Shown: positions 45,850-57,199, numbered from the stretch's first letter. The stretch is 64,000 nucleotides of DNA from Romboutsia hominis (GCF_900002575.1 NZ_LN650648.1:1961565-2025564); one strand, 5' to 3'. Program-made: numbers and translations. The notes: a model not told the origin generated them from the sequence alone.

Positions 45850-47088
45850 CTAAGATAGCTCTAATAATTTTAGTCTTAATTCATTGAGTATAGTTTTAGT
45901 AGCCCTTAACCTTATCATTTGTCTATCACCATTAAAAATTTGACCTATAGCATATGTTTTACCATTTATATATATACCCATATATACAAGTCCTACCGGT
46001 TTTTTTTCACTTCCTCCATCAGGACCTGCAATACCTGTTGTTGATATTCCGATATTAGTATTAAATTTACTTGCTATGCCATAAGCCATCTCTTTTGCTG
46101 TCTCTTCACTTACTGCTCCATATTTATCTAAAGTTTCTTTTTTAACACCTAACCTTTCTCTCTTAGCTTCATTTGAGTATGTAACACATCCTTCAACGAA
46201 AACTTTAGATATTCCTGGGTAATTTATAAGAGTTGAACTTACCATACCACCAGTACAAGATTCTGCTACTGATATGGTCATATTTTTATCTATTAACATA
46301 TTAGCTATAACATCTTCTAAATTTATGTCTCCTACTGCATATATGCAATTTCCAAGCCTTTCTTTGATTTTATCTACAAAAGGTTCTATTAAACTACTTG
46401 CTTCATTTTTAGTTTTAGCTTTTGCTGTTATTCTAAGACTAACTTCTCCTTCTTTTACATATGGCGCTATTGTTGGATTATTTTGTTCTTTTATGATATC
46501 TATCAAATTTTTTTCTACCAAAGACTCTCCCATACCAAGTATTTTTATATTCTTTGACATTAATACACTTTTAGTTTTATCTTGTAGATATGGCTTAACA
46601 AACTCCTCAAACATAGGCTTCATTTCCTTAGGCGGTCCTGGAAGTATTATTATAATTTTATTATTATTTTTTAGTATTGCACCTGGTGCTGTACCATTTT
46701 TATTCTCTAGTACCATAGCATTTTCTGGGAAATAAGCTTGTTTTTTATTACTATCACTTATCTCTATATTCATCTTTTTAAAATATTTTTCTATATTTTG
46801 AAGTGATGGCTTATGAAGTACTGGTGTTTGATTAAAAAATTTACAAGCCACCTCTTTAGTTATATCATCGCTAGTTGGACCAAGTCCTCCTGTAGTTATA
46901 ACAATATCACTTCTACCTAAACTTTCCTCAAATGATTTTAAAAGTCTTTCTTCATTGTCTCCTACACTACTTTGGTAGTATACATCTACTCCTATACTTG
47001 CTAATTCTTTTGCTAAATATTGAGAATTAGTATTTATTATATCCCCAAGAAGTATTTCTGTTCCTACTGTTATTATTTCAGCTTTCAT
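45850..47088 (-). CDS. cinA: CinA-like protein (nicotinamide-nucleotide amidohydrolase/ADP-ribose pyrophosphatase)
   Basis: About 412 residues. The N-terminal MoCF/COG1058 domain has 'IITVGTEILLGDIINTNSQY', 'TTGGLGPTSDDITKE' and 'LPGPPKEMKPMF'. The C-terminal PncC domain has 'SVAESCTGGMVSSTLINYPG' and 'STTGIAGPDGGSEKKPVGLV'. Together they match CinA, which recycles NMN to NaMN. The ATG at 47088 has AGGGTGATG just upstream; the longer frame to 47136 would run into the preceding gene, so I shortened it. Confidence 0.93.
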   Translation of the reverse strand: MKAEIITVGTEILLGDIINTNSQYLAKELASIGVDVYYQSSVGDNEERLLKSFEESLGRSDIVITTGGLGPTSDDITKEVACKFFNQTPVLHKPSLQNIEKYFKKMNIEISDSNKKQAYFPENAMVLENKNGTAPGAILKNNNKIIIILPGPPKEMKPMFEEFVKPYLQDKTKSVLMSKNIKILGMGESLVEKNLIDIIKEQNNPTIAPYVKEGEVSLRITAKAKTKNEASSLIEPFVDKIKERLGNCIYAVGDINLEDVIANMLIDKNMTISVAESCTGGMVSSTLINYPGISKVFVEGCVTYSNEAKRERLGVKKETLDKYGAVSEETAKEMAYGIASKFNTNIGISTTGIAGPDGGSEKKPVGLVYMGIYINGKTYAIGQIFNGDRQMIRLRATKTILNELRLKLLELS

Positions 47089-47122
47089 CTTCATCACCCT
47101 GACCAGTTTTGTTTTATTAATA

Positions 47123-47887
47123 CTATAATAATCCATTTTTTTTAAGTATTTCTAAAGAATTTATTAGTTCATTTGTATCAACTATTTCTAAAGATATACT
47201 TGAATTTTTTAAATTTTTGTTTATGTATTTTATAAGTTCTATTATATTTATATTACCACTTTCTATACTACTGTGGCTATCTTTTGACCCATAATTATTG
47301 TGTATATGAAAGTGCTTAATTCTATCTCCCAATCCTTCTAACCATTCATTAACACTTATATTAGAAAATACATTTACATGACCTATATCTAAGCATACTG
47401 AAAAATTTTTATGATTTACATTATCAACTAACTCTTTTATAAAAAGATAATCTTCTTCCATAGTGTTTTCTATATGTATGTCTATATTGTCATCTTTATC
47501 TGCTAAAAAATCATTCCAAAAGGTTATTGCATTATTAAGCCATTCTTCCTTAGTGTATGTATTTGGTGTATATCCATTATGATATACTATTTTTTTAGCA
47601 CCTAGTTCTTTAGCTATACTATACCCTTCATTTAATCTTTTTTTAGTTACTTTTACTATATCTTTATCTCTGCTTCCTACAGATAAATCTGCATAAGGTC
47701 CATGTATTGATATATTAGTTTTTCCATATATATCTTTTATTTCATCTTTATATGTTTGTAAATACATGTCTTTATCATCAAGTATATAAGGACTTGCAAA
47801 TTGAACAACTTCTAATCCCACATTGTATTTTTTAATAATTTTAAGTATCTTTTGTGTTTCGTCTAATTGTGATATATATATATCCAT
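47123..47887 (-). CDS. Sugar phosphate isomerase/epimerase-like TIM-barrel protein
   Basis: 254 residues of the AP endonuclease-2/xylose isomerase-like family. Metal-ligand positions are visible in 'ISIHGPYADLSVGS', 'IHIENTMEED', 'CLDIGHVNVF', 'FHIHNNYGSKDSHSSIESG' and 'SLEIVD'. The substrate is not predictable. GGGGGAT lies before the ATG. It is the first gene of the operon with cinA, the HAD hydrolase and DJ-1. Confidence 0.82.
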   Translation of the reverse strand: MDIYISQLDETQKILKIIKKYNVGLEVVQFASPYILDDKDMYLQTYKDEIKDIYGKTNISIHGPYADLSVGSRDKDIVKVTKKRLNEGYSIAKELGAKKIVYHNGYTPNTYTKEEWLNNAITFWNDFLADKDDNIDIHIENTMEEDYLFIKELVDNVNHKNFSVCLDIGHVNVFSNISVNEWLEGLGDRIKHFHIHNNYGSKDSHSSIESGNINIIELIKYINKNLKNSSISLEIVDTNELINSLEILKKNGLL

Positions 47888-48204
47888 CGCTTATCCCCCA
47901 TTTTCTATTTAAAATACCTTAGTATATTTAACACTTATAAGATATAATATAATTATGTTTTTCTCAAATTATATTATATGCATTTTAAGTTTCACTTCTT
48001 TATATAGATTATACTCTATTATTTTTACATGTAAAATTAATTTAGTTAATAACTATTTACCTCATCATGTAATTTATATAGATTATTTTTGGTTTTAATG
48101 TCTATATTTAATAGTTTATTAAACATGCATAAATATAATCTCTTATATAGATTTATTTAAATAAAAAATCTATTATCAAAATTAATATGAATTTAGGTGA
48201 TTTT
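47888..48204. other. Divergent intergenic region with three related AT-rich repeats
   Basis: About 300 bp between divergent genes, with no open frame. A 14-mer TTTATATAGATTAT occurs at 47999 and 48073, and a near copy CTTATATAGATTTA at 48142, about 70-74 bp apart. It must contain both promoters, but no clear -35/-10 pair stands out. Confidence 0.45.
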
Positions 48205-50115
48205 ATGAATTTAATGACTTTAGAAAATATATGTAAAAGTTATTCGGAAAAAACATTGCTAGAAAATATATCCTTTGGTATTAATGAAGGAGAAAAAATA
48301 GGTATTATAGGTGTTAATGGTACTGGTAAATCTACATTACTCAAAATAATAGCAGGAGTTGAAGTTCCAGATAGTGGTACTGTTACTAAAGCTAATAGAG
48401 TTAGAGTTGAATATCTACCTCAAAATCCTGACTACAATGAAGAGTTCACTGTATTGCAGCAAGTATTTAAAGGTACATCTAGCGAAATGAAACTTTTATT
48501 AGAATATCAAGAAACTCTTGATAAACTTAATAAAGCTTACAATGAAGATATAAACAATAAGCTAATATCTCTACAAGAAAAAATAGATACGCTTGGTCTT
48601 TGGGATTTAGAAAGTGAAGCTAAGATGATTTTAACAAAACTTGGCATAACTAATTTTAGCCAAAAGGTAAAAGAACTATCTGGTGGTCAAAGAAAAAGAA
48701 TATCACTAGCTTCAGCACTTATAACCCCTTGTGACTTATTAATACTAGATGAGCCTACTAACCACTTAGATAATGAAACTATCGATTATTTAGAAGAATA
48801 TCTAAATTCTAGACGTGGTTCACTAGTAATGATAACTCATGATAGATATTTCTTAGATAGAGTTTCTAATAGAATAATTGAATTAGATAAAGGTAGACTA
48901 TTTAGTTATGATGGTAACTACTCTTTATTTTTAGAGAAAAAGATGGAAAGACTTACACTTGAAGCTAGTATGGAAGAAAAGCGTCAAAATTTAATGAGAA
49001 AAGAACTTGCATGGGTTAGACGTGGTGCTAAAGCTCGTACTACTAAGCAAAAAGCTAGACTTCAACGTTTTGATGACTTAGTTAATCAAGATATTATAAA
49101 ACCAGATGAGCAAATGGATATATCTGTTGGCTCTACTAGACTTGGTAATAAAATAATAGAAATACACAATATATCTAAGTCTTTTGATGGAAAATGTCTT
49201 ATAAATAACTTAGACTATACTCTAGCTCGTACTGATAGAATAGGTATTATTGGTAAAAATGGTATGGGTAAATCAACGTTAATTAATATATTAAATGGTA
49301 AATTAAGCCCCGATAGTGGTCATATAGAAGTTGGTGAAACCGTTAAAATTGGATGTTTCTCACAAGATGACTCCCACATGCATCCTGATATGAGAGCTAT
49401 AGATTATGTTAAAGAAGGAAGTGATTATATAGAAACTTCTGATGGAAGTAAAATATCAGCCTCTCAAATGTGTGAAAGATTTTTATTTAATTCAACACTT
49501 CAGTATAGTTTAATAAATAAATTATCTGGTGGAGAAAGACGTAGACTTCATCTACTTAGAACTCTAATGACTGCACCTAATGTACTATTATTAGACGAAC
49601 CTACAAACGATTTAGATATAGAAACACTAAATAGACTAGAAGATTATTTAGATGAATTTAGAGGTGTTGTTATAACAGTATCTCATGATAGATACTTCTT
49701 AGATAGAATATGTAATAAAATATTTGCATATGAAGGTATGGGAAATATTCATATATATACTGGTAACTATAGTGATTATCAGGTTTATAAGGAAGTACAA
49801 GGTATAGAATTTGAAGATGAAAAAATTATAAAAGAAAACTCTACTCCTAAGAAAGAAAAACCTAAATCAGCCAAAAAACTTAAGTTCTCATATAACGAAC
49901 AAAGAGAGTTCGAAACTATAGATTCTGATATAGAAAAATTAGAACAAAAAATCGAACAATTAGAAAGTGATTCTACTAAATATGCAACTGACTTTGTTAA
50001 ACTTCAAGAAGTTCTTGATGAAAAAGCTAATCTTGAAAAAGAACTAGAATTTAAATATGAGAGATGGGAATATTTAAATAATCTAGCCGAAGAAATAGAA
50101 AATAGCAAAAACTAA
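48205..50115 (+). CDS. ABC-F ATPase, Uup-like
   Basis: About 636 residues without membrane segments. Two ATPase domains: Walker A 'GVNGTGKST' and 'GKNGMGKST', signatures 'LSGGQRKR' and 'LSGGERRR', Walker B 'LLILDEPTNHLD' and 'VLLLDEPTNDLD'. The ABC-F linker 'RKELAWVRRGAKARTTKQKA' lies between them, and a C-terminal coiled coil (about 565-636) marks the Uup branch. ABC-F proteins act on the ribosome. The ATG at 48205 follows TTAGGTGAT; the upstream ATG at 48187 precedes this site. Confidence 0.92.
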   Translation: MNLMTLENICKSYSEKTLLENISFGINEGEKIGIIGVNGTGKSTLLKIIAGVEVPDSGTVTKANRVRVEYLPQNPDYNEEFTVLQQVFKGTSSEMKLLLEYQETLDKLNKAYNEDINNKLISLQEKIDTLGLWDLESEAKMILTKLGITNFSQKVKELSGGQRKRISLASALITPCDLLILDEPTNHLDNETIDYLEEYLNSRRGSLVMITHDRYFLDRVSNRIIELDKGRLFSYDGNYSLFLEKKMERLTLEASMEEKRQNLMRKELAWVRRGAKARTTKQKARLQRFDDLVNQDIIKPDEQMDISVGSTRLGNKIIEIHNISKSFDGKCLINNLDYTLARTDRIGIIGKNGMGKSTLINILNGKLSPDSGHIEVGETVKIGCFSQDDSHMHPDMRAIDYVKEGSDYIETSDGSKISASQMCERFLFNSTLQYSLINKLSGGERRRLHLLRTLMTAPNVLLLDEPTNDLDIETLNRLEDYLDEFRGVVITVSHDRYFLDRICNKIFAYEGMGNIHIYTGNYSDYQVYKEVQGIEFEDEKIIKENSTPKKEKPKSAKKLKFSYNEQREFETIDSDIEKLEQKIEQLESDSTKYATDFVKLQEVLDEKANLEKELEFKYERWEYLNNLAEEIENSKN

Positions 50116-50163
50116 TTATTAATAAAAATTTTCTAAATATTTTAATTTTACGAAATAAAATTG

Positions 50164-50192
50164 TTGACATTTAAAATTATTTATTTTAAGAT
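50164..50192 (+). promoter_or_regulatory. Candidate promoter of the T-box transcript
   Basis: Perfect TTGACA (50164-50169), 17-bp spacer, TAAGAT at 50187-50192. Transcription would start about 20 nt before the first T-box helix. Confidence 0.5.
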
Positions 50193-50221
50193 TATAGAAA
50201 ATAAATAATATAAATTCAATG

Positions 50222-50448
50222 AAAAAGAGAGTACATTAAATGAATTTTATAGAGAGCCGAGGATGGTGGAAGCTTGGCATTGAAGTTTAATCGAAGAGAG
50301 CTTTGGAGAAGATTATCTGAAACTAAGTATGGTAATCGGGATATCTCACCTTACGAGACTTAAGTGAGTAATATATGCGCATATATTATTAATAAGAGTG
50401 GTAACGCGGAATTTTCGTCTCTTGGTCTTTTGACCAAGGGACTTTTTT
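50222..50448 (+). promoter_or_regulatory. T-box leader
   Basis: Stem I elements are AGAGAGCCGAGGATGGTGG (about 50252-50270) and GAAGAGAGCTTTGGAG (about 50295-50312), which contains the specifier. The T-box antiterminator AAGAGTGGTAACGCGGA lies at about 50394-50410. The terminator hairpin GTCTCTTGGTC/GACCAAGGGAC with six T is at 50417-50448. Specifier readings GAG (Glu) and AGA (Arg) overlap in the loop. The antiterminator bulge TGGT would pair with a tRNA ending ACCA, which fits Arg better than Glu. Uncharged tRNA should switch on the permease gene. Confidence 0.9.
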
Positions 50449-50480
50449 AATATTTAAATTTAATTTAGGAGGTTTGATTT

Positions 50481-51851
50481 ATGCAAGGAAATTTAGTAGG
50501 TTCTACATCGAAAAGTAGTTTTTTTAAATTTTTAATACCGTCATTATTTGGTTTATTATTATTTGTTATTCCACTACCTTATGGTAGTATGATTCCTTTA
50601 GAAGGATTATCTTCTATAAATATTGGGATAGGATTTATTGCTGAGCTTATAAAAATAGTTTTTGCTGATTATATGTTAAACATAGCCTTAGTTGTTATTA
50701 TTACTTCTGCTATTTTATCTATATTGAGTAAATTTATAAATATAAAAAATGAGTTTTTAAATAGTGTTTTAAATGTCTCTCCATTTTGGCTATTATGTAG
50801 AATACTTGGTGCTATATTTATAACTATGACTTTATTTAATGTAGGTCCTAAAGTTATAATATCTGATGTTACTGGTCAAACAATAATAGGACTTTTACCA
50901 AGTCTTCTTGCAATATTTTTAGTATCAGGTTTCTTCTTACCTTTAGTGGTTGACTTTGGTCTTATGGATTTACTTGGAACTTTAATATCTAAATTTATGT
51001 ATAAATTATTTAAAGTTCCTGGTCGTGCTGCTGTAGATGCTGTTTCTTCTTGGCTAGGAGATGGTACTTTAGGAGTTATGATTACTAGCACTCAGTATAA
51101 ACAAGGTTATTACACTACTAAAGAAGCTGTTATAATATCTGTTTGTTTCTCTTTAGTGTCACTGCCATTTTCTACAGTTATAGCAGATCAACTTGGGCTT
51201 ATGTCAATGTTTGTACCATTTTATGGAACAGTTTGTATTGCATCACTAGCTTGTGCACTTATAATGCCTCGTATATATCCATTAAATAAGTTTAGTGATT
51301 CTACTTATAACGGAGTGGCTCATTTAAAGGAAGAATTAGTTCCTAGTGGTAAAAATGTTTTTGAATTTGCTTTTGAAAAAGCTTTATATAGAGCAGAAAA
51401 TGCACCTTCTTTTAATACTATTATAATACAAGGAATAAAAACTGTTATAGACATGTACTTAGGATTACTTCCTTTAGTTATGGCTTGGGGGACATTAGCA
51501 CTTATAGCTGCAGAGTTTACACCAGTATTTAATATAATATCTTTACCAATAGTTTATGTATTAAACTTATTACAAATACCTGATGCTCATATAGCAGCTC
51601 CTGCTGTATTAGTCGGATTTACAGATATGTTTTTACCATCTATTATGGTATCTGGGGATGGAGTTAGCCAAATAACTCAATTTATAATAGGTGCTTTATC
51701 TATAAGTCAATTAATATTTTTAACTGAAACTGGAGCTGTAATATTAAAATCAGATATACCATTAAACCTAAAAGATTTATTTATTATCTTCTTAATACGT
51801 ACAGCTATAGCACTACCAATTATAACTTTAATAGCTAATCTATTATTCTAA
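50481..51851 (+). CDS. YjiH-family permease under T-box control
   Basis: 456 residues with about ten to eleven membrane helices and the nucleoside-recognition/gate domain seen in YjiH proteins ('SSWLGDGTLGVMITSTQYKQ', 'VGFTDMFLPSIMVSGDGVSQ', 'FLTETGAVILKSDIPL'). Family substrates are not firmly known. The T-box leader implies amino-acid-starvation control, so it is probably an amino-acid transporter, with arginine the leading guess from the specifier. AGGAGG lies 8 nt before the ATG. Confidence 0.85.
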   Translation: MQGNLVGSTSKSSFFKFLIPSLFGLLLFVIPLPYGSMIPLEGLSSINIGIGFIAELIKIVFADYMLNIALVVIITSAILSILSKFINIKNEFLNSVLNVSPFWLLCRILGAIFITMTLFNVGPKVIISDVTGQTIIGLLPSLLAIFLVSGFFLPLVVDFGLMDLLGTLISKFMYKLFKVPGRAAVDAVSSWLGDGTLGVMITSTQYKQGYYTTKEAVIISVCFSLVSLPFSTVIADQLGLMSMFVPFYGTVCIASLACALIMPRIYPLNKFSDSTYNGVAHLKEELVPSGKNVFEFAFEKALYRAENAPSFNTIIIQGIKTVIDMYLGLLPLVMAWGTLALIAAEFTPVFNIISLPIVYVLNLLQIPDAHIAAPAVLVGFTDMFLPSIMVSGDGVSQITQFIIGALSISQLIFLTETGAVILKSDIPLNLKDLFIIFLIRTAIALPIITLIANLLF

Positions 51852-51891
51852 ATTAGTATCAATTTATATATAAAGTGCATAATATATATTA

Positions 51892-51969
51892 AGAGGAATG
51901 TATTTGACCTTTTAGCAGATAACTAATTCCTCTAAAGAGCTATCTTCAACTTTGAAGATAGCTCTTTTA
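51892..51969 (+). terminator. Tandem hairpins after the permease gene
   Basis: First, AGAGGAAT (51892-51899) pairs with ATTCCTCT (51926-51933) around a 26-nt loop. Immediately after it a perfect 15-bp hairpin AAAGAGCTATCTTCA (51934-51967) ends in T residues. The second is a standard terminator; the first may be an added fold or a small leader for the next gene. Confidence 0.7.
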
Positions 51970-52035
51970 TGTCTTGACACCTGTATTATATATATGTAAA
52001 ATAACTATAATTAGTTTATATATAAGGGGTGTATT

Positions 52036-52671
52036 ATGGAAAATCTATTAAATGAATTAAAATCTATTAAAAACAATATTGATAACATTAAATCTAAAAA
52101 TATTAATGATTTAAATCTAAATGAAACTGAGTTATTTATAGTTGACATGAATAATGGATTTGCAAAAGGTGGTTCCCTTTATTCACCTAGGATAAATGCT
52201 TTGATAAATCCTATTTATAATTTTACAAAATATTTATCTAATAAAGTGTCTGATATAACTGCCTTTACAGATTGTCATACTACTGATTCTATAGAACTTT
52301 TAAGTTATCCTCCTCACTGTATGGTAGATAGTTTTGAAAGTGATATAATAGATGAACTTAAGTCTATAGAAAACATCAAAGTTATTCCGAAAAACTCTAC
52401 TAATGCCTTTTTCACATTAAAAGATATAAATTTTTCAAATACTAAAAATATAATAGTTGTAGGGGATTGTACAGATATATGTGTATATCAATTTGCAATA
52501 ACGTTAAAGTCATACTTTAATCAAAATAATATAAGTAAAAATATTATAGTTCCTATTGATTTAGTAGATACATATGATAGCGAAGTTCATCCTGCAAATC
52601 TTCTAAACATGGTATTTTTAAATAGTATGCTACAAAATGGAATAGAAGTTGTAAAAACTATAAATTATTAA
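52036..52671 (+). CDS. Isochorismatase-fold cysteine hydrolase (nicotinamidase-like)
   Basis: 211 residues. The catalytic triad is visible as Asp in 'FIVDMNNGF', Lys in 'VIPKNSTNAF' and Cys in 'VVGDCTDICVYQFA'. Metal-site residues are in 'FTDCHTTDS' and 'YPPHCM'. The triad and size fit nicotinamidases and related amidohydrolases, but the substrate is unproven. AAGGGGTG lies before the ATG. Confidence 0.88.
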   Translation: MENLLNELKSIKNNIDNIKSKNINDLNLNETELFIVDMNNGFAKGGSLYSPRINALINPIYNFTKYLSNKVSDITAFTDCHTTDSIELLSYPPHCMVDSFESDIIDELKSIENIKVIPKNSTNAFFTLKDINFSNTKNIIVVGDCTDICVYQFAITLKSYFNQNNISKNIIVPIDLVDTYDSEVHPANLLNMVFLNSMLQNGIEVVKTINY

Positions 52672-52672
52672 T

Positions 52673-52715
52673 AAAAAAGTGTATGATTAAGTAAAATTAA
52701 TCATACACTTTTTTT
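52673..52715. terminator. Bidirectional terminator
   Basis: Perfect 17-bp stem AAAAAAGTGTATGATTA with an 8-nt loop, shared by the hydrolase gene and the converging gene at 52741. Confidence 0.85.
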
Positions 52716-52740
52716 ATTATGAGATGAAGCGAATTTTTTA

Positions 52741-53316
52741 TTAATAATCATACTCTGTACAATTTTCACAAAGTACTACTTTTATTTTATTATTAAATAC
52801 ATTTTTATATCCTAGTAAAAATTCATTTAACTCAGCATCAACTAAATTTATTTTCTTACTACTACATAATGTAACTTTTTCTTTATCTATTATAACTTCT
52901 ATATCATTTGTATCATTTTTTATATAAGTAGTTACACAACCTTTAGTTTGTATTTTATTAGCATATTTTTCATAAAATGATGTTGTATTCTTTATAGAAT
53001 TTATACTCTCTTCACTAATATTAGACATGTCTAAATTTGCTGGATCTATTCCAAAATTTTTAAGTTGATCTTCTACTTCTTGAGGATTCATACCATATCT
53101 TTCCATAAATTTTTTTTGTATATTCATAAACTTCTCATAAGATATATTATTATCCTTCATATAATCAAATATCTTCTTAGAAAATTCAGCCATTGTCATA
53201 CTTCCATCCATTACTGAAAAATATAAATTATATATATACTGTTCAAACTTATCTACATCAGAATCTTTAGCCTTGTTTTTTAAATTGTTAAAATCTATCA
53301 CTCTATCGTCAGACAT
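52741..53316 (-). CDS. Unknown clostridial protein, DUF3867-like
   Basis: 191 residues, soluble. The N-terminus 'VIDFNNLKNKAKDSDVDKFE' followed by 'MDGSMTMAEFSKKIFDYM' resembles DUF3867 proteins found in clostridia; I recall this only from pattern. The C-terminal part is beta-rich and ends in 'LCENCTEYDY', a C-x2-C pair. AGGAGG is well placed. Function unknown. Confidence 0.65.
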   Translation of the reverse strand: MSDDRVIDFNNLKNKAKDSDVDKFEQYIYNLYFSVMDGSMTMAEFSKKIFDYMKDNNISYEKFMNIQKKFMERYGMNPQEVEDQLKNFGIDPANLDMSNISEESINSIKNTTSFYEKYANKIQTKGCVTTYIKNDTNDIEVIIDKEKVTLCSSKKINLVDAELNEFLLGYKNVFNNKIKVVLCENCTEYDY

Positions 53317-53582
53317 ATTTATCCTCCTTTAAAAATCTTTACTTGTATATGATTATAACATATTTATATAGTTTTAAATTATTATTTATATAATATATTT
53401 GACCAATTTCAATAAATAAAAACTCTCCATTTATTATTTAACTTATCATCATATACATCTTATGTTTATCTATATTAGAATTGGAATTTATTTCACTTAA
53501 TTGTTTAATAATTTTACTTTATATGATATATTTTTATATGTAATGTGATTTATTGGAATATTTTTAACTTGGAGGTAAAATT

Positions 53583-53930
53583 ATGGAAATAAAAAGATTT
53601 GAAACAACTGAAAGAATGAGTAAAGCTGTTGTTCACAATAATACTCTTTACTTATGTGGTCAAGTTCATGCTGAAGGTGATATAAAGGAGCAAACAGCTA
53701 AAGTATTAGAGAAAATAGAAGATTTATTAAACAAGTATGGTTCAGATAAAAATCATATGTTATCAGTTACTATATATATAAAAGATATGAAAGATTTTGC
53801 TGATATGAACTCTGTTTGGGATGCTTGGATTGAAGAAGGATTTGCTCCAGCTAGAGCATGTGTTGAAGCTAAGATGGCTAGAGAATGTCTTCTTGTTGAG
53901 ATGAGTGTTGTAGCTGCTATAAAGGAGTAA
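53583..53930 (+). CDS. RidA family protein (reactive imine deaminase-like)
   Basis: 115 residues. '[20 protein letters not shown]' and '[20 protein letters not shown]' are the RidA signatures, with the conserved Arg that binds the substrate carboxylate in 'ARACVEA'. Standard members hydrolyse enamine/imine by-products of PLP enzymes. Members without every canonical residue form other subgroups; assignment to the canonical one is not certain. Strong TGGAGG precedes the ATG. Confidence 0.9.
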   Translation: MEIKRFETTERMSKAVVHNNTLYLCGQVHAEGDIKEQTAKVLEKIEDLLNKYGSDKNHMLSVTIYIKDMKDFADMNSVWDAWIEEGFAPARACVEAKMARECLLVEMSVVAAIKE

Positions 53931-53940
53931 TATAACATAA

Positions 53941-55777
<1,837 letters not shown>

Positions 55778-56230
55778 ATGGGCTTAAAAGACAAATTCGC
55801 AGAATCATTTGCTAGATCAAAAACAATGACTGGCCCTGAAAAAAGAGCTAATGAAATAATGGGCAAACTACTTATGAAAAAAGCTATAATTCCTATTGTT
55901 TTAATGGTTATCATTATGATAGTTGGTATGGTTGCTAAGATAAATGGTTGGGCTATACTTGCAGTTAACTTATTAGTTGCTCTTGGGACTTACTTCTACA
56001 TAAAAAAAGCTGGGGAAAAATATCAAAACTTCAAGCCTTATGTTGGTAACTTAATCAGTCTAGAGAAAAAAGGTAAAAATGAGTACGTAGCTATAATAAA
56101 ACAAGGTAAAATGCCAGTAAAATTAGAAATAAACTATGGTGGAGAAGACCTTGCTGGACTTAAGAAAAATCAATTAGTTCAAGTTAGTTACAATCCTGAT
56201 GCTAAAATAGCTATAGTTGTAACTAAGTAA
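55778..56230 (+). CDS. Small two-helix membrane protein, unknown function
   Basis: 150 residues. Basic N-terminus, two membrane helices (about 37-53 and 57-74), then a soluble C-terminal domain (about 80-150) with beta-strand character ('GNLISLEKKGKNEYVAIIKQ', 'LVQVSYNPDAKIAIVVTK'). That domain may have an OB-like fold as in NfeD, but I cannot prove it. AGGAGG precedes the ATG. Confidence 0.7.
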   Translation: MGLKDKFAESFARSKTMTGPEKRANEIMGKLLMKKAIIPIVLMVIIMIVGMVAKINGWAILAVNLLVALGTYFYIKKAGEKYQNFKPYVGNLISLEKKGKNEYVAIIKQGKMPVKLEINYGGEDLAGLKKNQLVQVSYNPDAKIAIVVTK

Positions 56231-56260
56231 TAAAAAAGTCTTCGTTAGAAGACTTTTTTA
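56231..56260. terminator. Bidirectional terminator
   Basis: TAAAAAAGTCTTC/GAAGACTTTTTTA, perfect 13-bp stem with a 4-nt loop, between converging genes. Confidence 0.85.
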
Positions 56261-56515
56261 TTTATTATAAACATATTTCTTATATATTTTAAGTGCTTTA
56301 GCTAATTGATCAGGGCAAGATGTTCCTCTATTCTTACATGGTATATCTTCAAGATTTTTTATTATATCATCAATATCTTTACCTTCAACTAGATGCTTTA
56401 TTCCTATAGTATTTCCACTACATCCACCCTCGAAAACTACGTCTTTTAATATATTCCCTTCAATATCCATTAATATAGACTTTGAACATACACCTTTAGT
56501 ATAATATCTATACAT
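56258..56515 (-). CDS. TSCPD domain protein (TIGR03905 family)
   Basis: 85 residues. The TSCPD signature is 'NRGTSCPDQLAKAL' near the C-terminus, and 'VFEGGCSGNTIGIKHLVEGK' is the N-terminal motif. The four conserved Cys ('GVCSKS', 'GGCSGN', 'DIPCKN', 'TSCPD') suggest metal binding. The domain is also found at the C-terminus of some ribonucleotide reductases. Function of the stand-alone form is unknown. Confidence 0.9.
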   Translation of the reverse strand: MYRYYTKGVCSKSILMDIEGNILKDVVFEGGCSGNTIGIKHLVEGKDIDDIIKNLEDIPCKNRGTSCPDQLAKALKIYKKYVYNK

Positions 56516-56677
56516 ACTTATCCCACCTTAATATATTTTATAAATTAATTTCTTAATTAATATATATACTAATTAAACAATAAATATTTCATATATTTTT
56601 TTTATATAGATATAATAATGGTAGTATTTGATTAATTTGTATGCTTTAATTTATTTATAGATTGAATTTGAAAGGAT

Positions 56678-57091
56678 GTGTTTATTATTTCAAAAGAATT
56701 TCTTGATAAATATTTTAAATTTTTATTCTTATTTTTTTGGCCTATAGTTTGGTACGACTATGTTTCTATTGCTGCTATGAGGATTGAAATATTTATGTTT
56801 CTATTATTTTTAACAGCATCTATAGTTTATATAATAATGATTCTAAAATCTATTAATAAAATAGAAGATATAGATGTATTATATAGAATAACTACAATCT
56901 TAGCATTTATACTATTTTTATGTAGCTATTTATTATTCTCTAAAAACAGAATATTACTTATTTTTAAACTAATATTTTTATTTATATACTTTTATGTTTC
57001 TTGCATAAAAAATTTTAAATACAATGAAAATGAAGGTGTCGTTGGAATGCTATCATCACTTTTACTTATAACTATTACTTTTTCATATTAA
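56678..57091 (+). CDS. Four-helix membrane protein, unknown function
   Basis: About 137 residues with four hydrophobic segments (about 12-30, 35-55, 68-88, 92-108) and a short last helix. No family recognised. The start is unclear: GTG at 56678 lies only about 3 nt after AAAGGAT. Confidence 0.5.
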   Translation: MFIISKEFLDKYFKFLFLFFWPIVWYDYVSIAAMRIEIFMFLLFLTASIVYIIMILKSINKIEDIDVLYRITTILAFILFLCSYLLFSKNRILLIFKLIFLFIYFYVSCIKNFKYNENEGVVGMLSSLLLITITFSY

Positions 57092-57199
57092 TACATATTT
57101 AGTATAAAATTTGGAAATGTTAGACATATAAGTTTTTTTCTGATATCATTTAAATTGAAAGTAATATTAATTATAAACTTACATAAAGGAGTAACAATT

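Noticed and set aside
46274-46735. 153-residue plus-strand ORF
   Set aside because: Antisense to cinA, a complete and well conserved gene.
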